NCBI GenBank assembly: GCA_937863205.1
Contig: CALMGA010000126.1
Coordinates: 1-37,928 of the forward strand
Length of the DNA stretch: 37,928 bases
Source: an uncultured Beijerinckiaceae bacterium
Lineage (GTDB): Bacteria; Pseudomonadota; Alphaproteobacteria; Rhizobiales; Beijerinckiaceae
Reading direction: 5' to 3'
Below, one piece after another: positions 25,392-36,576 of this stretch. A program made the position numbers and the translations under genes. Under the pieces are notes generated by a model. The model ran no database searches. It was not told the DNA's origin and was given only the letters and a program-made list of their open reading frames with translations. The number at the start of each line of letters is the position of its first letter. Within the stretch, counting starts at the first letter, position 1.

Positions 25392-26087
25392 TCAGCCGGC
25401 CGATCCGGCCGCCGCCATGCGTCGTTCGGCGAGCCGCCGCTCGACGAGGTGCCGAGCCTGGAGGAAAGCGCCCTCGATATCGAGGTCGGTCGTGTCGAGC
25501 ACCATGGCGTCGGTTGCCTGCCGCAGCGGCGCCGTGGCGCGCGAGCCGTCGCGTTCGTCTCGGCGGCGTATCTCGTCCAGAACGGCGGCGGGGTCGACGC
25601 GCTCGCCGCGCCGTTCGAGTTCGAGGCAGCGGCGGCGGGCGCGCGCCTGCACCGCCGCGATGACGAAGATCTTGGCATCGGCGTCGGGCACGATCACCGT
25701 GCCGATGTCGCGGCCGTCGAGAACCGCGCCGGTCGGGCGGCGGGCGAAGGATCGCTGCGCCTCGACCAGGGCCGCGCGGACCTCCGGCACGGCGGCGACG
25801 ACCGACGCCGCCTCGCCCATCTCCTTGCCGCGCAGGCTGTCCTCGTCGAGCGCGCGAAGGTCCAGCGCGCGCGCCGCCGCGACCGCCGCCGCCGCATCCT
25901 CCAGCCTTTGCCCGCGCTGGAGCACGGCCCGGGCGGTGCCGCGATACAGCAGCCCGGTGTCGAGATGCGGCAGGCCGTAGGCGGCGGCAAGGCGCTTGGC
26001 CAGCGTGCCCTTGCCCGACGCCGCCGGCCCGTCGATGGCGATGACGATCGCGGCGACGACGGCCGCGGCGCTGGAGGCGCCGGTCAC
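25392..26087 (-). CDS. cmk: Cytidylate kinase
   Basis: This enzyme phosphorylates CMP and dCMP in nucleotide metabolism. The 231-residue protein has the P-loop [10 protein letters not shown] at residues 20-29, the nucleotide-binding [14 protein letters not shown] segment, and the [14 protein letters not shown] lid ([18 protein letters not shown]). The start is a GTG at 26087 that overlaps the aroA stop by 4 bp (GTGA), so aroA and cmk are translationally coupled. In many alphaproteobacteria rpsA follows cmk; here the next gene is a potassium channel. Confidence 0.95.
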   Translation of the reverse strand: MTGASSAAAVVAAIVIAIDGPAASGKGTLAKRLAAAYGLPHLDTGLLYRGTARAVLQRGQRLEDAAAAVAAARALDLRALDEDSLRGKEMGEAASVVAAVPEVRAALVEAQRSFARRPTGAVLDGRDIGTVIVPDADAKIFVIAAVQARARRRCLELERRGERVDPAAVLDEIRRRDERDGSRATAPLRQATDAMVLDTTDLDIEGAFLQARHLVERRLAERRMAAAGSAG

Positions 26088-27421
26088 CGGAAGCTGGCTC
26101 CGAGGCGGCTCATGTCGGCCTCGAACGAGGGATAGCTGGTGGCGATCATGGCCGTATCGTCCACGCTCACCGGCTCGCGCGCGGCGAGGCCGAGCACCAG
26201 GAAGCTCATGGCGATGCGGTGGTCGAGGTGGGTGGCGACGAGGCCGCCGCCGCGCGCCACACCCCGGCCGCCCTGCACGACGAGGTCGTCACCCTCGACG
26301 GCGTGGTCCACCCCGTTGGCTGCGAGGCCGTCGGCGACGGCCTGCAGACGGTCGCTTTCCTTGACGCGCAGCTCGCTCAAGGCCCGCATCCGCGTTTCAC
26401 CTTGCGCAAAAGCGGCGGCGACGGCGAGGACGGGATATTCGTCGATCATCGACGGCGCGCGCGAGGCCGGCACGTCGACGCCCCTCAAGGCAGCGGCGCG
26501 CACGCGCAGGTCGGCGACCTCCTCGCCACCCTCGACGCGCCGATCCAGCACCGTGATGTCGGCCCCCATCTCCCGCAGCGTGGTCAGCAGGCCGGTGCGC
26601 AGCGGATTCGTCATCATGCCCTCCACCACCACATCCGAGCCCGGCACCACGCTCGCCGCGACAAGGGCGAAGGCGGCCGACGAGGGATCGGCCGGCACGA
26701 GGATCGGCTGCGGCCGAAGTTCGGGACGGCCTTGCAGCGACACCCTGCGACCGCTCTCCCCGAAAGGCTCGACGCTGACGTCGGCGCCGAAAAAGGCCAG
26801 CATCTTTTCGGTATGGTCGCGCGAAGCGTCCGCCTCGATCACGGTCGTGCGCCCCGGCGAGTTCAGCCCGGCCAGCAGCACGGCCGATTTGATCTGCGCC
26901 GACGCGACCGGGGTCCGATACTCGATCGGCGTCGGTTCGGCCGTGCCCGAGATCACCAGGGGACAGCGGCCGCCGGCTGCCTCCTCCTCGACGGCCACGC
27001 CCATCAACACGAGCGGATCGAGGATGCGACGCATTGGACGCTTGCGCAGGGACGCGTCGCCGTCGAAACGGGCGCGCAGCGGATGGCCGCCGACGACGCC
27101 GAGCATCAGCCGCGCCCCGGTTCCCGCATTGCCGAAATCCAACGTACCCTGCGGCGGCAGCAGGGTGCCGATCCCGGTACCGTGCACGATCCAGCCCAAG
27201 CCGTCGCGCTCGATCGTCGCGCCAAGCGCGCGGCAGGCGGCGGCGGTGCGCAGCACGTCCTCGCCCTCCAGGAGGCCGGTGATCCGGGTGGCGCCGACGC
27301 TGAGCAGGCCCAGGATCATCGCGCGATGCGAGATCGACTTGTCGCCGGGTGGGCGAAGGCGGCCCTTGAGGGGGGAGCCGCGCTCGGCCGTCAGTTGCCG
27401 GGCCTGGTGGGCGTGCGACAA
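26084..27421 (-). CDS. aroA: EPSP synthase (3-phosphoshikimate 1-carboxyvinyltransferase), class II type
   Basis: It transfers the enolpyruvyl group of PEP to shikimate 3-phosphate in aromatic amino acid synthesis. The 445-residue protein has [10 protein letters not shown] at 24-33, [12 protein letters not shown] at 94-105, [26 protein letters not shown] and [10 protein letters not shown]. These match the class II form known from Agrobacterium CP4 more closely than the E. coli class I form. Residue 100 is glycine, where CP4 has the alanine linked to glyphosate tolerance. The start is a TTG at 27421 giving an MSH N-terminus as in CP4, with GGGAG ten bases upstream. It is coupled to cmk and divergent from the FYDLN-type gene. 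Confidence 0.95.
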   Translation of the reverse strand: MSHAHQARQLTAERGSPLKGRLRPPGDKSISHRAMILGLLSVGATRITGLLEGEDVLRTAAACRALGATIERDGLGWIVHGTGIGTLLPPQGTLDFGNAGTGARLMLGVVGGHPLRARFDGDASLRKRPMRRILDPLVLMGVAVEEEAAGGRCPLVISGTAEPTPIEYRTPVASAQIKSAVLLAGLNSPGRTTVIEADASRDHTEKMLAFFGADVSVEPFGESGRRVSLQGRPELRPQPILVPADPSSAAFALVAASVVPGSDVVVEGMMTNPLRTGLLTTLREMGADITVLDRRVEGGEEVADLRVRAAALRGVDVPASRAPSMIDEYPVLAVAAAFAQGETRMRALSELRVKESDRLQAVADGLAANGVDHAVEGDDLVVQGGRGVARGGGLVATHLDHRIAMSFLVLGLAAREPVSVDDTAMIATSYPSFEADMSRLGASFR

Positions 27422-27451
27422 GCCTTGAAGTCTCCCGAGCGTTGAGGATGC

Positions 27452-27520
27452 GATGGTGCCGGCCCTAGCACGCGGCAGCGCGCGCTGTCACCCGGCGCGC
27501 CCGCATGGGCCGGCACCATC
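27452..27520. repeat. Long inverted repeat upstream of aroA
   Basis: GATGGTGCCGGCCC (27452-27465) pairs exactly with GGGCCGGCACCATC (27507-27520). The 41-base loop holds a second perfect palindrome, CAGCGCGCGCTG (27475-27486). It begins 30 bp upstream of the aroA start. It could form a large RNA or cruciform structure in the aroA leader or promoter. Confidence 0.8.
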
Positions 27521-27731
27521 GGGCCGCCGCCCCTCACCGCCTGCTCGCGACGACCGCTACCGCTGGCTTGCGGTGATTTGGCTGCGGCGACGGCCTCTTC
27601 CACCGGACTTCGCCCGGCCCCTCCCCCGCTTCGCGAGGGAGCCCGGTCCAGTCATGCATCACCCTCGGCATCGGCGTGCCGGGTGGACTGTTCGAGCCGG
27701 CCGCGTGGAGAACGCTCAGCTCAAGTTCCAT

Positions 27732-27760
27732 TTGACAGGGCGGCCCGCCGCCACTAACGG
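27732..27760 (+). promoter_or_regulatory. Candidate promoter of the FYDLN-type gene
   Basis: A perfect TTGACA (27732-27737) is followed 17 bp later by TAACGG (27755-27760), a weak -10 match. It lies about 75 bp before the start codon. The spacer is very GC-rich. Confidence 0.35.
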
Positions 27761-27836
27761 GGCCGGCTTGATGATCGCGGCAGCTCCCTTACCGCCGCCG
27801 GTCCCCTCTTTGCCCTCCCTTGAAGGTTCCTGTTCC

Positions 27837-28226
27837 GTGGCGAAACCAGACCTTGGCGGCAAGCAGAAGTGCCAGAATTGCGGAACGAAGTTCTTCGACC
27901 TCAACAAGGATCCGATCGTCTGCCCCAAATGCGGAACGGTTCAAGCCTCCACCGGCCCGACGGCGAGCCGCGCCGCAACGCGGCAGGCGGCGGTCGTCGA
28001 GGAGGACGACACCGAGGCGGATACGCCGGAAGTGGTGTCGCTCGATGACGCCGATCAGGTGGAGGACGGCAAGGTCGCGGCGGCAAGCCCCGAGGACGAG
28101 GTCGACATCGAGGCCGACGAGGCTGCCAGCGACGACGACGACACGTTCCTCGAAGAGGAAGAGGACGACGGCGGCGACGTATCCGACCTGATCGACGGCG
28201 ACCTCGAGGACGACGAGGAGCGCTGA
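27837..28226 (+). CDS. TIGR02300 (FYDLN acid) family zinc-ribbon protein
   Basis: A 129-residue acidic protein. The N-terminal 35 residues form a zinc ribbon with cysteine pairs C12/C15 and C29/C32 around the family motif, here FFDLN in place of FYDLN. The rest is highly acidic and low complexity (FLEEEEDDGGDVSDLIDGDLEDDEER) and is probably disordered. Function is unknown; a role with nucleic acids or the transcription/translation machinery is only a guess. The start is a GTG (VAKPDLGG) with AAGG upstream. The divergent aroA-cmk arrangement is conserved in alphaproteobacteria, which supports the identification. The gene ends 9 bp before the convergent bioB end. Confidence 0.9.
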   Translation: MAKPDLGGKQKCQNCGTKFFDLNKDPIVCPKCGTVQASTGPTASRAATRQAAVVEEDDTEADTPEVVSLDDADQVEDGKVAAASPEDEVDIEADEAASDDDDTFLEEEEDDGGDVSDLIDGDLEDDEER

Positions 28227-28235
28227 AGCGCCCGC

Positions 28236-29300
28236 TCAGCCCGCGTCGACGGCGGGCCGGCGCGCGGCGAGGATGGCGAACAGATCGTCGTCGGCGGCGG
28301 TGTCGGCGTTGGCGGTGGTCAGGAGCGTTTCGCCGTAGAAGATCGAGTTGGCGCCGGCGACCATGCAAAGCACCTGCGCCTCCCGCGACAGGCTGGATCG
28401 ACCGGCCGACAGGCGCACGCGTGCGGCCGGCATCACGATGCGGGCGGTGGCGACCATGCGCACGAGGTCGAAGGCGTCCATCCTCGGCCGGGCGGCGAGG
28501 GGCGTGCCGGGCACGGGAACGAGGGCGTTGATCGGCACGCTTTCGGGGTGGGGATCGAAGGACGCCAGGACCTGCAGCATCGCCGCCCGATCCCGCACGC
28601 TCTCGCCCATGCCGATGATGCCGCCGCAGCACATTTCGAGACCGGCGCCGCGCACGGCGCGCAGGGTCCGCAGCCGGTCGTCGTAGCTGCGCGTCGAGAT
28701 GATCGCGCCGTAGAAGTCAGGCCCGGTGTCGAGATTGTGGTTGTAGGCGGTGAGTCCGGCCGCCTTGAGGCGCGCGGCCTGATCCTCGTCGAGCATGCCC
28801 AGCGTGACGCAGGCTTCCATCCCCAGGGCGCGCACGCCCGACACCATGCGCAGCACCGCGTCGAACTCGCGGCCGTTGCGCACGCTGCGCCACGCCGCGC
28901 CCATGCAGAAACGGTCGGCGCCGGCGCGCTTGGCGCGGGCGGCGAGGGCGAGCACGGCGTCGGGATCCATCAACTCGACGCGGTCGAGCTTGACCTCGCG
29001 GTGATGAGCCGACTGCGGGCAGTAGGCGCAGTCCTCCGGGCAGCCGCCGGTCTTGATCGACAGCAGGCTGGCCCGCTGCACGTCGCTGGGATCGTGAAAG
29101 GCGCGGTGAACCCGGCTCGCCTCGGCGACGAGGTCGAGCAGCGGCCGGTCGTGGATGGCGGCGATGGCGGCGACGCTCCAGTCGTGGCGCAAGTCGTGGC
29201 GCAAGTCGTGGCGCAAGTCGTTGCCCACGTCGCGGCGCGCGTCGCGGCGGACATGGTCGCCGGCATCGTCTGCGCGGGCGGCATCGGGCTGGTCGAGCAT
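28236..29300 (-). CDS. bioB: Biotin synthase
   Basis: BioB inserts sulfur into dethiobiotin, the last step of biotin synthesis. The 354-residue protein carries the radical-[11 protein letters not shown] motif with cysteines 87, 91 and 94, followed by PQSAHH. Further conserved segments are [23 protein letters not shown] and the C-terminal RLSAGRSSL. The first 45 residues are an unusual Asp/His/Arg-rich extension with LRHD repeated three times (29-40). They are encoded by an exact 12-bp tandem repeat and are not part of the enzyme core. The ATG at 29300 has AGGTG five bases upstream. No other bio genes are in the window. Confidence 0.95.
   Translation of the reverse strand: MLDQPDAARADDAGDHVRRDARRDVGNDLRHDLRHDLRHDWSVAAIAAIHDRPLLDLVAEASRVHRAFHDPSDVQRASLLSIKTGGCPEDCAYCPQSAHHREVKLDRVELMDPDAVLALAARAKRAGADRFCMGAAWRSVRNGREFDAVLRMVSGVRALGMEACVTLGMLDEDQAARLKAAGLTAYNHNLDTGPDFYGAIISTRSYDDRLRTLRAVRGAGLEMCCGGIIGMGESVRDRAAMLQVLASFDPHPESVPINALVPVPGTPLAARPRMDAFDLVRMVATARIVMPAARVRLSAGRSSLSREAQVLCMVAGANSIFYGETLLTTANADTAADDDLFAILAARRPAVDAG
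29181..29216 (-). repeat. Three tandem 12-bp repeats in the bioB N-terminus
   Basis: GTCGTGGCGCAA (plus strand) is repeated exactly three times, with a partial fourth copy. On the minus strand it encodes Leu-Arg-His-Asp repeats. The unit length keeps the frame if copy number changes. Confidence 0.95.
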
Positions 29301-29388
29301 CGAAACACCTGGATGGGCGGACGACCCTCGTTAAAGGATCAACCGGCGTGGTTCAAATCGCCGCGCGATCGGGCGACCCTGCCGGCGA

Positions 29389-30042
29389 TCACGGCACCGG
29401 GATCGCGTAGCGGCCCATGAACATGGCGACGATCTCGTCGACGTGGGCCCGCATGCGCGCCCACGTCATCGGCGGCGAAGTCTGCAGCACCAGCCACGTC
29501 AGATGAAGGTTGGTCAGCACGGCGCCGAGAAAGATGCGGGCGGCGCGCTCGGTATCGGAGCAGGCAAGTTCGCCGCGATCGCACGCGGCGGCCAGGAACT
29601 CGGTCAAGCGTTCGCGGACGCGCTCGGGCCCGGCCTTCATGAAGAGGACGCCCAGTTCGGGATTGCGTGGGCTTTCGGCGATCACGATGCGGCAAAGGGC
29701 GACGGCGTCCTCGCCGCTCATGGTTTCAAGCATCTTGATCCCCAGCGAGCGCAGCACGTCGGCCACCGTTCCCGGCTGCTCGAAGCGCTCGTCGAGATCC
29801 TCCAGAAACGAGCGCGAGCGAGCCGAAACGATTTCGGCGAACAATTCCTCCTTGCTGCCGAAATGCCGGTACAGCGTTTCCTTGGACGCGCCGGCACGCG
29901 CGGCGATGCATTGCATCGTGGTGTCGGCGAAGCCGGTTTCAAAGAACACCTGCTCGGCGACGGCCGCGATCTCTCGCCGGCGCCGCTCGCCGCGTGGGAC
30001 CGGGTTGCAAACCGGATGCACTTGCGCAGTTGACGCGACCAT
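29389..30042 (-). CDS. TetR family regulator, divergent from the efflux genes
   Basis: A 217-residue TetR-type repressor. The helix-turn-helix is at about residues 40-65 (TTMQCIAARAGASKETLYRHFGSKEELF), preceded by a basic stretch and AEQVFFETGFAD. The C-terminal part resembles the TetR ligand domain of AcrR/QacR-like efflux regulators. The ATG at 30042 has AGGAA four bases upstream; the frame is open to 30096, but the extra residues match nothing. It faces the efflux genes across a 121-bp region with inverted repeats, so it probably controls both itself and that operon. The inducer is unknown. Confidence 0.9.
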   Translation of the reverse strand: MVASTAQVHPVCNPVPRGERRRREIAAVAEQVFFETGFADTTMQCIAARAGASKETLYRHFGSKEELFAEIVSARSRSFLEDLDERFEQPGTVADVLRSLGIKMLETMSGEDAVALCRIVIAESPRNPELGVLFMKAGPERVRERLTEFLAAACDRGELACSDTERAARIFLGAVLTNLHLTWLVLQTSPPMTWARMRAHVDEIVAMFMGRYAIPVP

Positions 30043-30060
30043 GCGCTTCCTGATTAATAG

Positions 30061-30078
30061 CCGAACCGGCGGGTTCGG
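30061..30078. promoter_or_regulatory. Candidate TetR operator
   Basis: CCGAACC and GGTTCGG form a perfect inverted repeat around a GGCG centre, 18 bp in all. It begins 19 bp upstream of the TetR start codon and overlaps a second inverted repeat, the usual position for an autoregulated operator. Confidence 0.55.
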
Positions 30079-30121
30079 TTGCCGCTGTGCACCCAAGCAC
30101 TAATCGCCAGCAGCGGCAACC
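30077..30121. repeat. 11-bp inverted repeat in the efflux promoter region
   Basis: GGTTGCCGCTG (30077-30087) and CAGCGGCAACC (30111-30121) pair exactly, 23 bp apart. They flank the candidate efflux promoter and share two bases with the operator at 30061-30078. Confidence 0.7.
30079..30106 (+). promoter_or_regulatory. Candidate promoter of the efflux operon
   Basis: TTGCCG (30079-30084) and TAATCG (30101-30106) are 16 bp apart and lie between the arms of the 11-bp inverted repeat. Both boxes are only moderate matches. Confidence 0.35.
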
Positions 30122-30163
30122 AACAACTTGGCGAGATGACCCCATGCCGAACGAGCGTGACGC

Positions 30164-31398
30164 ATGAGCCGAAACGAACCCAAACTGCCCCAAGACCATC
30201 CCGAAGACGGAGATGTCCGCACGCGTCCCCGCGACGAGCGGCCGGCGCAACCTCATCCCGGCGAGGAGGCCGAGCATGGCGCCGGCGAAGACGACGAGCA
30301 CGCCGGCGACGACGACAAGCAAACAGATGAATTGTCGCCCGACGAGAAGGACGAGGCTTCCCGCAAAGGGCGTCGCCCGCTGGTCCTGTTCATCGCCATC
30401 CTGGTCCTCGCCGGGCTGGGGCTGGGCGGCGTGTACTACTGGCTGGCGTCGCGCAACATCGAGGACACCGACGACGCCTACACCGACGGTTTCGCCGTGC
30501 AGATCGCCCCGCAGGTCGCCGGTCGCGTGGTGTCGCTTGACATCACCGACAACCAGTTCGTGCGCAAGGGGCAGGCGCTGATCCACATTGACCCGCGCCC
30601 GTTCATCAACACCCGCGATCAGGCCCAGGGCATGCTGGACACCGCCAAGGCGCAACTCGCCGGGCAGAAGCTTGCCGCCGAGGTGGCGCAGAAGAACTTC
30701 CCCGCCGCCCTGCAGGTCGCCGAGGCCAACCTCGCCGCCGCCAAGGCGACGCTGGCCCAGCGGCAAGCCGACTACGCCCGGCAGAAGAGCCTGCCCCGGC
30801 AGGCCACCACGCAGCAGGAGGTCGACAGCGCCACCTCCAACCTGCAGAACGCCCAGGCTCAGGTGCTGCTGATGCAGGCCCGCGTCGTTCAAGCCGAGCC
30901 GGTGCAGCAGCAGATCGGCGAAACGGAAAAGCAGGTCGGCCAGTTGCAGGGGCAGGTCGAGCAGGCGCAGGCGCAGCTCGATCAAGCCAACCTCAACCTG
31001 TCCTATACGGTGGTGAAGGCGCCGCAGGACGGCTGGATCACCCGCCGGCAGGTCGATCTCGGCAACTACGTGCAGACCGGGCAGCAGATCCTGGCCATCG
31101 TGTCGCCCGACGTGTGGGTGACGGCGAACTTCAAGGAAACGCAGCTCGACCTGATGCGCACGGGCCAGAGCGTGAAGATCACCGTGGACGCCTACCCCGA
31201 CCTTGACCTGCGCGGCCATGTCGACTCGATCCAGCTCGGCTCGGGCTCACGCTTTTCGGCCTTCCCGGCGGAGAACGCCACCGGCAACTTCGTCAAGATC
31301 GTGCAGCGCGTGCCGGTAAAGATCATCATCGACAGCGGCCTCGATGCAACCCTGCCGCTGCCGCTCGGCATCTCCGTCGCACCGCGGGTGACGGTGCG

Positions 31399-31402
<4 letters not shown>
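30164..31402 (+). CDS. emrA: EmrA-like HlyD family membrane fusion protein
   Basis: Periplasmic adaptor of a tripartite drug efflux pump, 412 residues. A charged, disordered cytoplasmic tail of about 70 residues (rich in Glu and Asp) comes before one membrane helix (73-94). Then come the EmrA-type motif EDTDDAYTDGFAVQIAPQVAGRVVS, a lipoyl half, a long coiled coil (about 160-280, rich in Gln and Ala), and the second lipoyl half with LSYTVVKAPQDGWI. The last 4 bp overlap the next start (ATGA), so it is coupled to the transporter gene. Control by the divergent TetR protein is likely. The transported substrate cannot be told from the sequence. Confidence 0.92.
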
Positions 31403-33096
<1,694 letters not shown>

Positions 33097-33260
33097 ATGG
33101 GCGCGCATTTTCCCGCTCCGCGCATCGGCGGTCGCCGCGTCGCGCCCGGCGGCGTGCCGGGCATATTTGAAACAGCGCTTGAGAATAGTTCGGTCGCGCA
33201 ATCCCCTTCATGCTTTGGTGATTGCTTTTACTCCCGCGCCGTTCTGTGTGTTGTTGAGTG

Positions 33261-34925
33261 ATGAGCAAGTTCAGGGCTGCGGTGAGTTCGATCTGCAACA
33301 GGCACACTGGTGCTGTTCTGGCGGTCCGCGCCCTGGTCGGCGTAGGCTTGGTCGGCGTCGGCGTGGCCGGCTGCGTGGGTCCGAACTTCGTGCCGCCGAT
33401 CCCGGCCACCGCGGATAGCCGCACCTTTCTCGACACCGGCAGGGCGGTACGCACGCCAGTGGCGGTGCTGCCCGGCACCACCGGCGCGCCGACCGACGTG
33501 GCATGGTGGGCCAGCTTCAAGGATGCCGAGCTGTCGAGGCTCGAAGCGCGCGTCGCCGACCGCAACCTCGATGTGCGCACGGCCACCCTGCGCATCGCGC
33601 AAAGCCGGGCCAACGTCGCCTCCACCGCCTCGCAGGCGCTGCCGACGCTGAACGGGACGTTCCAGGACTACCGCCAGCAGTTCTCGCAGAACGGCCTGTT
33701 CTCGCTGGTGCCGATCCAGTCGCTCGCCGGCGCGGGCGGCGGCGGCGGTGCGGCGGGAGGCGGCGGCGCCAACCTGAGCCAGGCCAACCGCATCGTCACT
33801 GGCTTCAACAACTACGTCATCGGCTTCGACGCCGCCTGGGAACTCGACCTGTGGGGCCGCGTCGCCCGCTCGATCGAGGCGGCCGACGCGCAGTACGCGA
33901 TGAACGAGGACATGCGCCGCGACACGCTGGTGTCGATGACGGCCGAACTCGCCCGCGATTACGTGTCGCTGCGCGGCACCCAGGAACTGATCCGCATCGC
34001 CAAGGACAACCTCAAGGTCGACCAGGAGATCTTCAACGTCACCAAGGTGCGCCAGGACAAGGGGTTGGTGACCGGCCTCGACGTCGAGCAGGCGGCGAGC
34101 CAGGTCGAGTCGGTCAGGGCGCAGATCCCCACGCTCGAAGCGCAGGAAATCCAGCAGATCAACATGATCTCCTTCCTGCTCGACGAGCCGCCGCTGGGGC
34201 TCTCCGCCGAGCTGATCACGCCCAAGGCGGTGCCGCGCAACCCGCCACGGGTGCCGCTCGGCCTGCCCTCCGAGCTGGCGCGGCGCCGCCCCGACATCCG
34301 CGAGGCGGAAGCGCAGCTGCACGCCGCCACCGCCAACATCGGCGTCGCCATCGCCGAGTTCTATCCGTCCGTGCGCCTCAACGCCGACCCGACGCTACAG
34401 GCACTCGATCCCAAGAACATCTTCAAGGGCACCTCGCTGCAATACATGCAAGTCGGCCCCTCGGTGACGCTGCCGATCTTCCAGGGCGGCCGGCTCAAGG
34501 CCAACCTGACCATGATGGAGAAGAGCCAGCAGCAGGCGGCGATCGCCTATCATCGGGCGGTGCTGAACGCGTGGCACGATGTCGTCAACCAGCTCACCAG
34601 CTACCGCACCGAGCAGCAGCGCCGCGACCGGCTGCTGGCGCAGGTCGGCCACGCCCGCCAGGCGCTGGCCTTCGCCCGCTCGCGCTACGACCAGGGCGTG
34701 GCCGACTTCACCACCCTGCTGCAGAACGCGCAGACGGTGCTCACGGCCGAGCAGCAGCTGGCGCAGAGCACCACCAACATCTCCACCGACCTCGTGGCCC
34801 TGTACAAGGCGCTGGGCGGCGGCTGGGAGCTGACATACCCCGACCCACACGCGCTGCCGCCTCGCGAACAGGTGCCGTTCACCCTGGCCGTCGCGCCCGG
34901 CGCGGGGTCGCCGCTGCAGCCCTGA
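33261..34925 (+). CDS. NodT family outer-membrane efflux lipoprotein
   Basis: The outer-membrane channel of the efflux set, 554 residues, TolC-like. The N-terminus is a lipoprotein signal with lipobox VAGC, acylated at Cys38. Two OEP domains follow (from about residue 75 and from about residue 300). Characteristic segments are AWELDLWGRVARSIEAADAQ, ELARRRPDIREAEAQLHAATANIGVAIAEFYPSV and GGRLKANL. A glycine-rich insert (AGGGGGAAGGGGA) sits near residues 158-171. The start is uncertain: GTG 33258 and ATG 33261 are adjacent codons and neither has a good ribosome-binding site. It lies 164 bp after emrB, so it may be read with that operon or from its own promoter. Confidence 0.9.
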   Translation: MSKFRAAVSSICNRHTGAVLAVRALVGVGLVGVGVAGCVGPNFVPPIPATADSRTFLDTGRAVRTPVAVLPGTTGAPTDVAWWASFKDAELSRLEARVADRNLDVRTATLRIAQSRANVASTASQALPTLNGTFQDYRQQFSQNGLFSLVPIQSLAGAGGGGGAAGGGGANLSQANRIVTGFNNYVIGFDAAWELDLWGRVARSIEAADAQYAMNEDMRRDTLVSMTAELARDYVSLRGTQELIRIAKDNLKVDQEIFNVTKVRQDKGLVTGLDVEQAASQVESVRAQIPTLEAQEIQQINMISFLLDEPPLGLSAELITPKAVPRNPPRVPLGLPSELARRRPDIREAEAQLHAATANIGVAIAEFYPSVRLNADPTLQALDPKNIFKGTSLQYMQVGPSVTLPIFQGGRLKANLTMMEKSQQQAAIAYHRAVLNAWHDVVNQLTSYRTEQQRRDRLLAQVGHARQALAFARSRYDQGVADFTTLLQNAQTVLTAEQQLAQSTTNISTDLVALYKALGGGWELTYPDPHALPPREQVPFTLAVAPGAGSPLQP

Positions 34926-34971
34926 CGGCAGCCCCGGACGGCAGCCTTGGATGACGCGTTCGCGGCCGCGA

Positions 34972-36576
34972 TCAGCCGATGGCGGCCGGCTCCGTGCGGA
35001 ACGCCGCCGAGAACAGGGCCCTGGTGTAAACCTCGCGCGGCGCGGCGAAGATCGCCGCCGCCGGTCCGGCCTCCACCACCACGCCCTCGCGCATCACGAT
35101 GATGTCGTTGGCCAGCGCCCGCACCACCCGCAGATCGTGGGAGATGAAGAGGTAGGCGAGCCTGCGGCGCTGCTGGATCGCGCGCAGCAGGTCCACGATC
35201 TGCACCTGCACGGACATGTCGAGGGCCGACGTGGGCTCGTCGAGGACGAGGAAGGCCGGCTCCAGCACGATGGCGCGGGCGATCGCGATGCGCTGGCGCT
35301 GCCCGCCGGAGAACTCGTGGGGGTATCGGTCCAGCGCCGAGGGATCGAGCCCGGTTTCGGCGAGCGCGGCGGCGACGACCTCGCGGCGGCGGGCGGTGCC
35401 GAGGTCCGGCCGGGCCAGCGCCAGCCCCTCGCCGACGATGTCGACGACCGGCAGGCGCGGCGACAGCGATCCGTAGGGGTCCTGGAAGACGACCTGCATG
35501 TGGCGGCGCAGCGGACGCATCGCCGACGCCCCGAGCGTGTCGATCGGGCGGCCGAGATAGCAGATGCGCCCCCTTGAGGCGATCAGCCGGAGGATGGCCA
35601 GCCCGAGCGTGGTCTTGCCCGAGCCGGACTCGCCGACGACGCCGAGCGTCTGCCCCTCGCGCACGGCGAGGCTGACGCCGTCCACAGCCTTGACCGCCCC
35701 GACCTCGCGGCGCAGCAGCCCGGCCCGGACGGGGAAATGCACCTTGAGGTCGTCGGCGCTCACCACGGTGGCGGCTGCGGCGTCGGCGGACGGCGCCGAG
35801 CCCTTCGGCTCGGCAGCGAGCAACGCCCTGGTATAGGGGTGCCGGGGATCGGCGAAGATCTGCGCCACGGGTCCGCTTTCGACGATCAGGCCGCGCTGCA
35901 TCACCGCGACGTCGTCGGCAAGGCCGCGCACGATGGCGAGGTCGTGGGTGATGAACAGCATCGCCATGCCGTGGCGGGCCTGCAGGTCGCGCAGCAGGGC
36001 CAGGATCTGCGCCTGAACGGTGACGTCGAGGGCGGTCGTCGGCTCGTCGGCGATGAACAGGTCGGGTCGGTTGGCCAAGGCCATGGCGATCATCACGCGC
36101 TGGCGCTGGCCGCCGGACAGCTGGTGGGGATAGGCGCCGAGGCGGCCGGCGGGATCGCGGATGCCGACCTCCTTCAGCAGTTCCAGCGTGCGCGCACGCC
36201 GCGCGGCCCGGCCGCGCATGCCGTGCACGGCGAGCATCTCGCCGACCTGCCGCTCGATCGTGTGCAGCGGGTTGAGCGAGGTCATCGGCTCCTGGAACAC
36301 CATGGTCACGGTTGAGCCGCGCAGCCCGCGCAGGCTCGCCTCGTCGGCGGCGAGCACGTCGGTGCCGCCAAGATGAATCGAACCGCCGACGCGTGTGCCG
36401 GCCGGCAGCAGGCGCGGGATGGCCAGCGCCGTGACCGACTTGCCGGAGCCGGACTCGCCGACGAGCGCGAGGGTGCGGCCCTTGGCCAGATCAAAGGAAA
36501 CGCCGCACACGGCCTGCGTGCCGCCCGCCGCGGGGAAGCCGACGGTGAGGTCGCGGACGGCGAGGAGCGGGGTCAC
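34972..36576 (-). CDS. yejF: YejF-like fused ATPase of a peptide ABC importer
   Basis: A 534-residue protein of two joined ATPase domains for an oligopeptide/microcin-C-type importer. The first domain has Walker A GESGSGKS (40-47), signature LSGGQRQR and Walker B LFIADEP. The second has Walker [10 protein letters not shown] (about 315-323), signature FSGGQRQR and LVLDEP. Both carry the C-terminal oligopeptide-transport tail ([25 protein letters not shown]). The start overlaps the yejE stop by 4 bp, so yejB-yejE-yejF form one operon read leftward. It converges on the NodT gene. YejABEF in Sinorhizobium and Brucella takes up, or protects against, antimicrobial peptides. That role here is inferred. 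Confidence 0.92.
   Translation of the reverse strand: MTPLLAVRDLTVGFPAAGGTQAVCGVSFDLAKGRTLALVGESGSGKSVTALAIPRLLPAGTRVGGSIHLGGTDVLAADEASLRGLRGSTVTMVFQEPMTSLNPLHTIERQVGEMLAVHGMRGRAARRARTLELLKEVGIRDPAGRLGAYPHQLSGGQRQRVMIAMALANRPDLFIADEPTTALDVTVQAQILALLRDLQARHGMAMLFITHDLAIVRGLADDVAVMQRGLIVESGPVAQIFADPRHPYTRALLAAEPKGSAPSADAAAATVVSADDLKVHFPVRAGLLRREVGAVKAVDGVSLAVREGQTLGVVGESGSGKTTLGLAILRLIASRGRICYLGRPIDTLGASAMRPLRRHMQVVFQDPYGSLSPRLPVVDIVGEGLALARPDLGTARRREVVAAALAETGLDPSALDRYPHEFSGGQRQRIAIARAIVLEPAFLVLDEPTSALDMSVQVQIVDLLRAIQQRRRLAYLFISHDLRVVRALANDIIVMREGVVVEAGPAAAIFAAPREVYTRALFSAAFRTEPAAIG

Larger units (their letters stand above)
27422..27836. other. 415-bp region between divergent aroA and the FYDLN-type gene
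   Basis: No gene is supported. A tRNA-Ala is often found at this junction in relatives; I looked for one and saw none. The region contains a long inverted repeat near aroA (27452-27520) and a promoter candidate for the plus-strand gene (27732-27760). Confidence 0.5.

Noticed and set aside
27422..27836. Looked for a tRNA-Ala gene at the aroA/FYDLN junction
   Set aside because: No GGGG...TAGCTC start, T-loop GGTTCGA or acceptor pairing was found.
34924..34947. Direct repeat GACGGCAGCC twice at the end of the NodT gene
   Set aside because: Only two 10-bp copies in a GC-rich stretch; too weak to suggest an attachment site or mobile element end.
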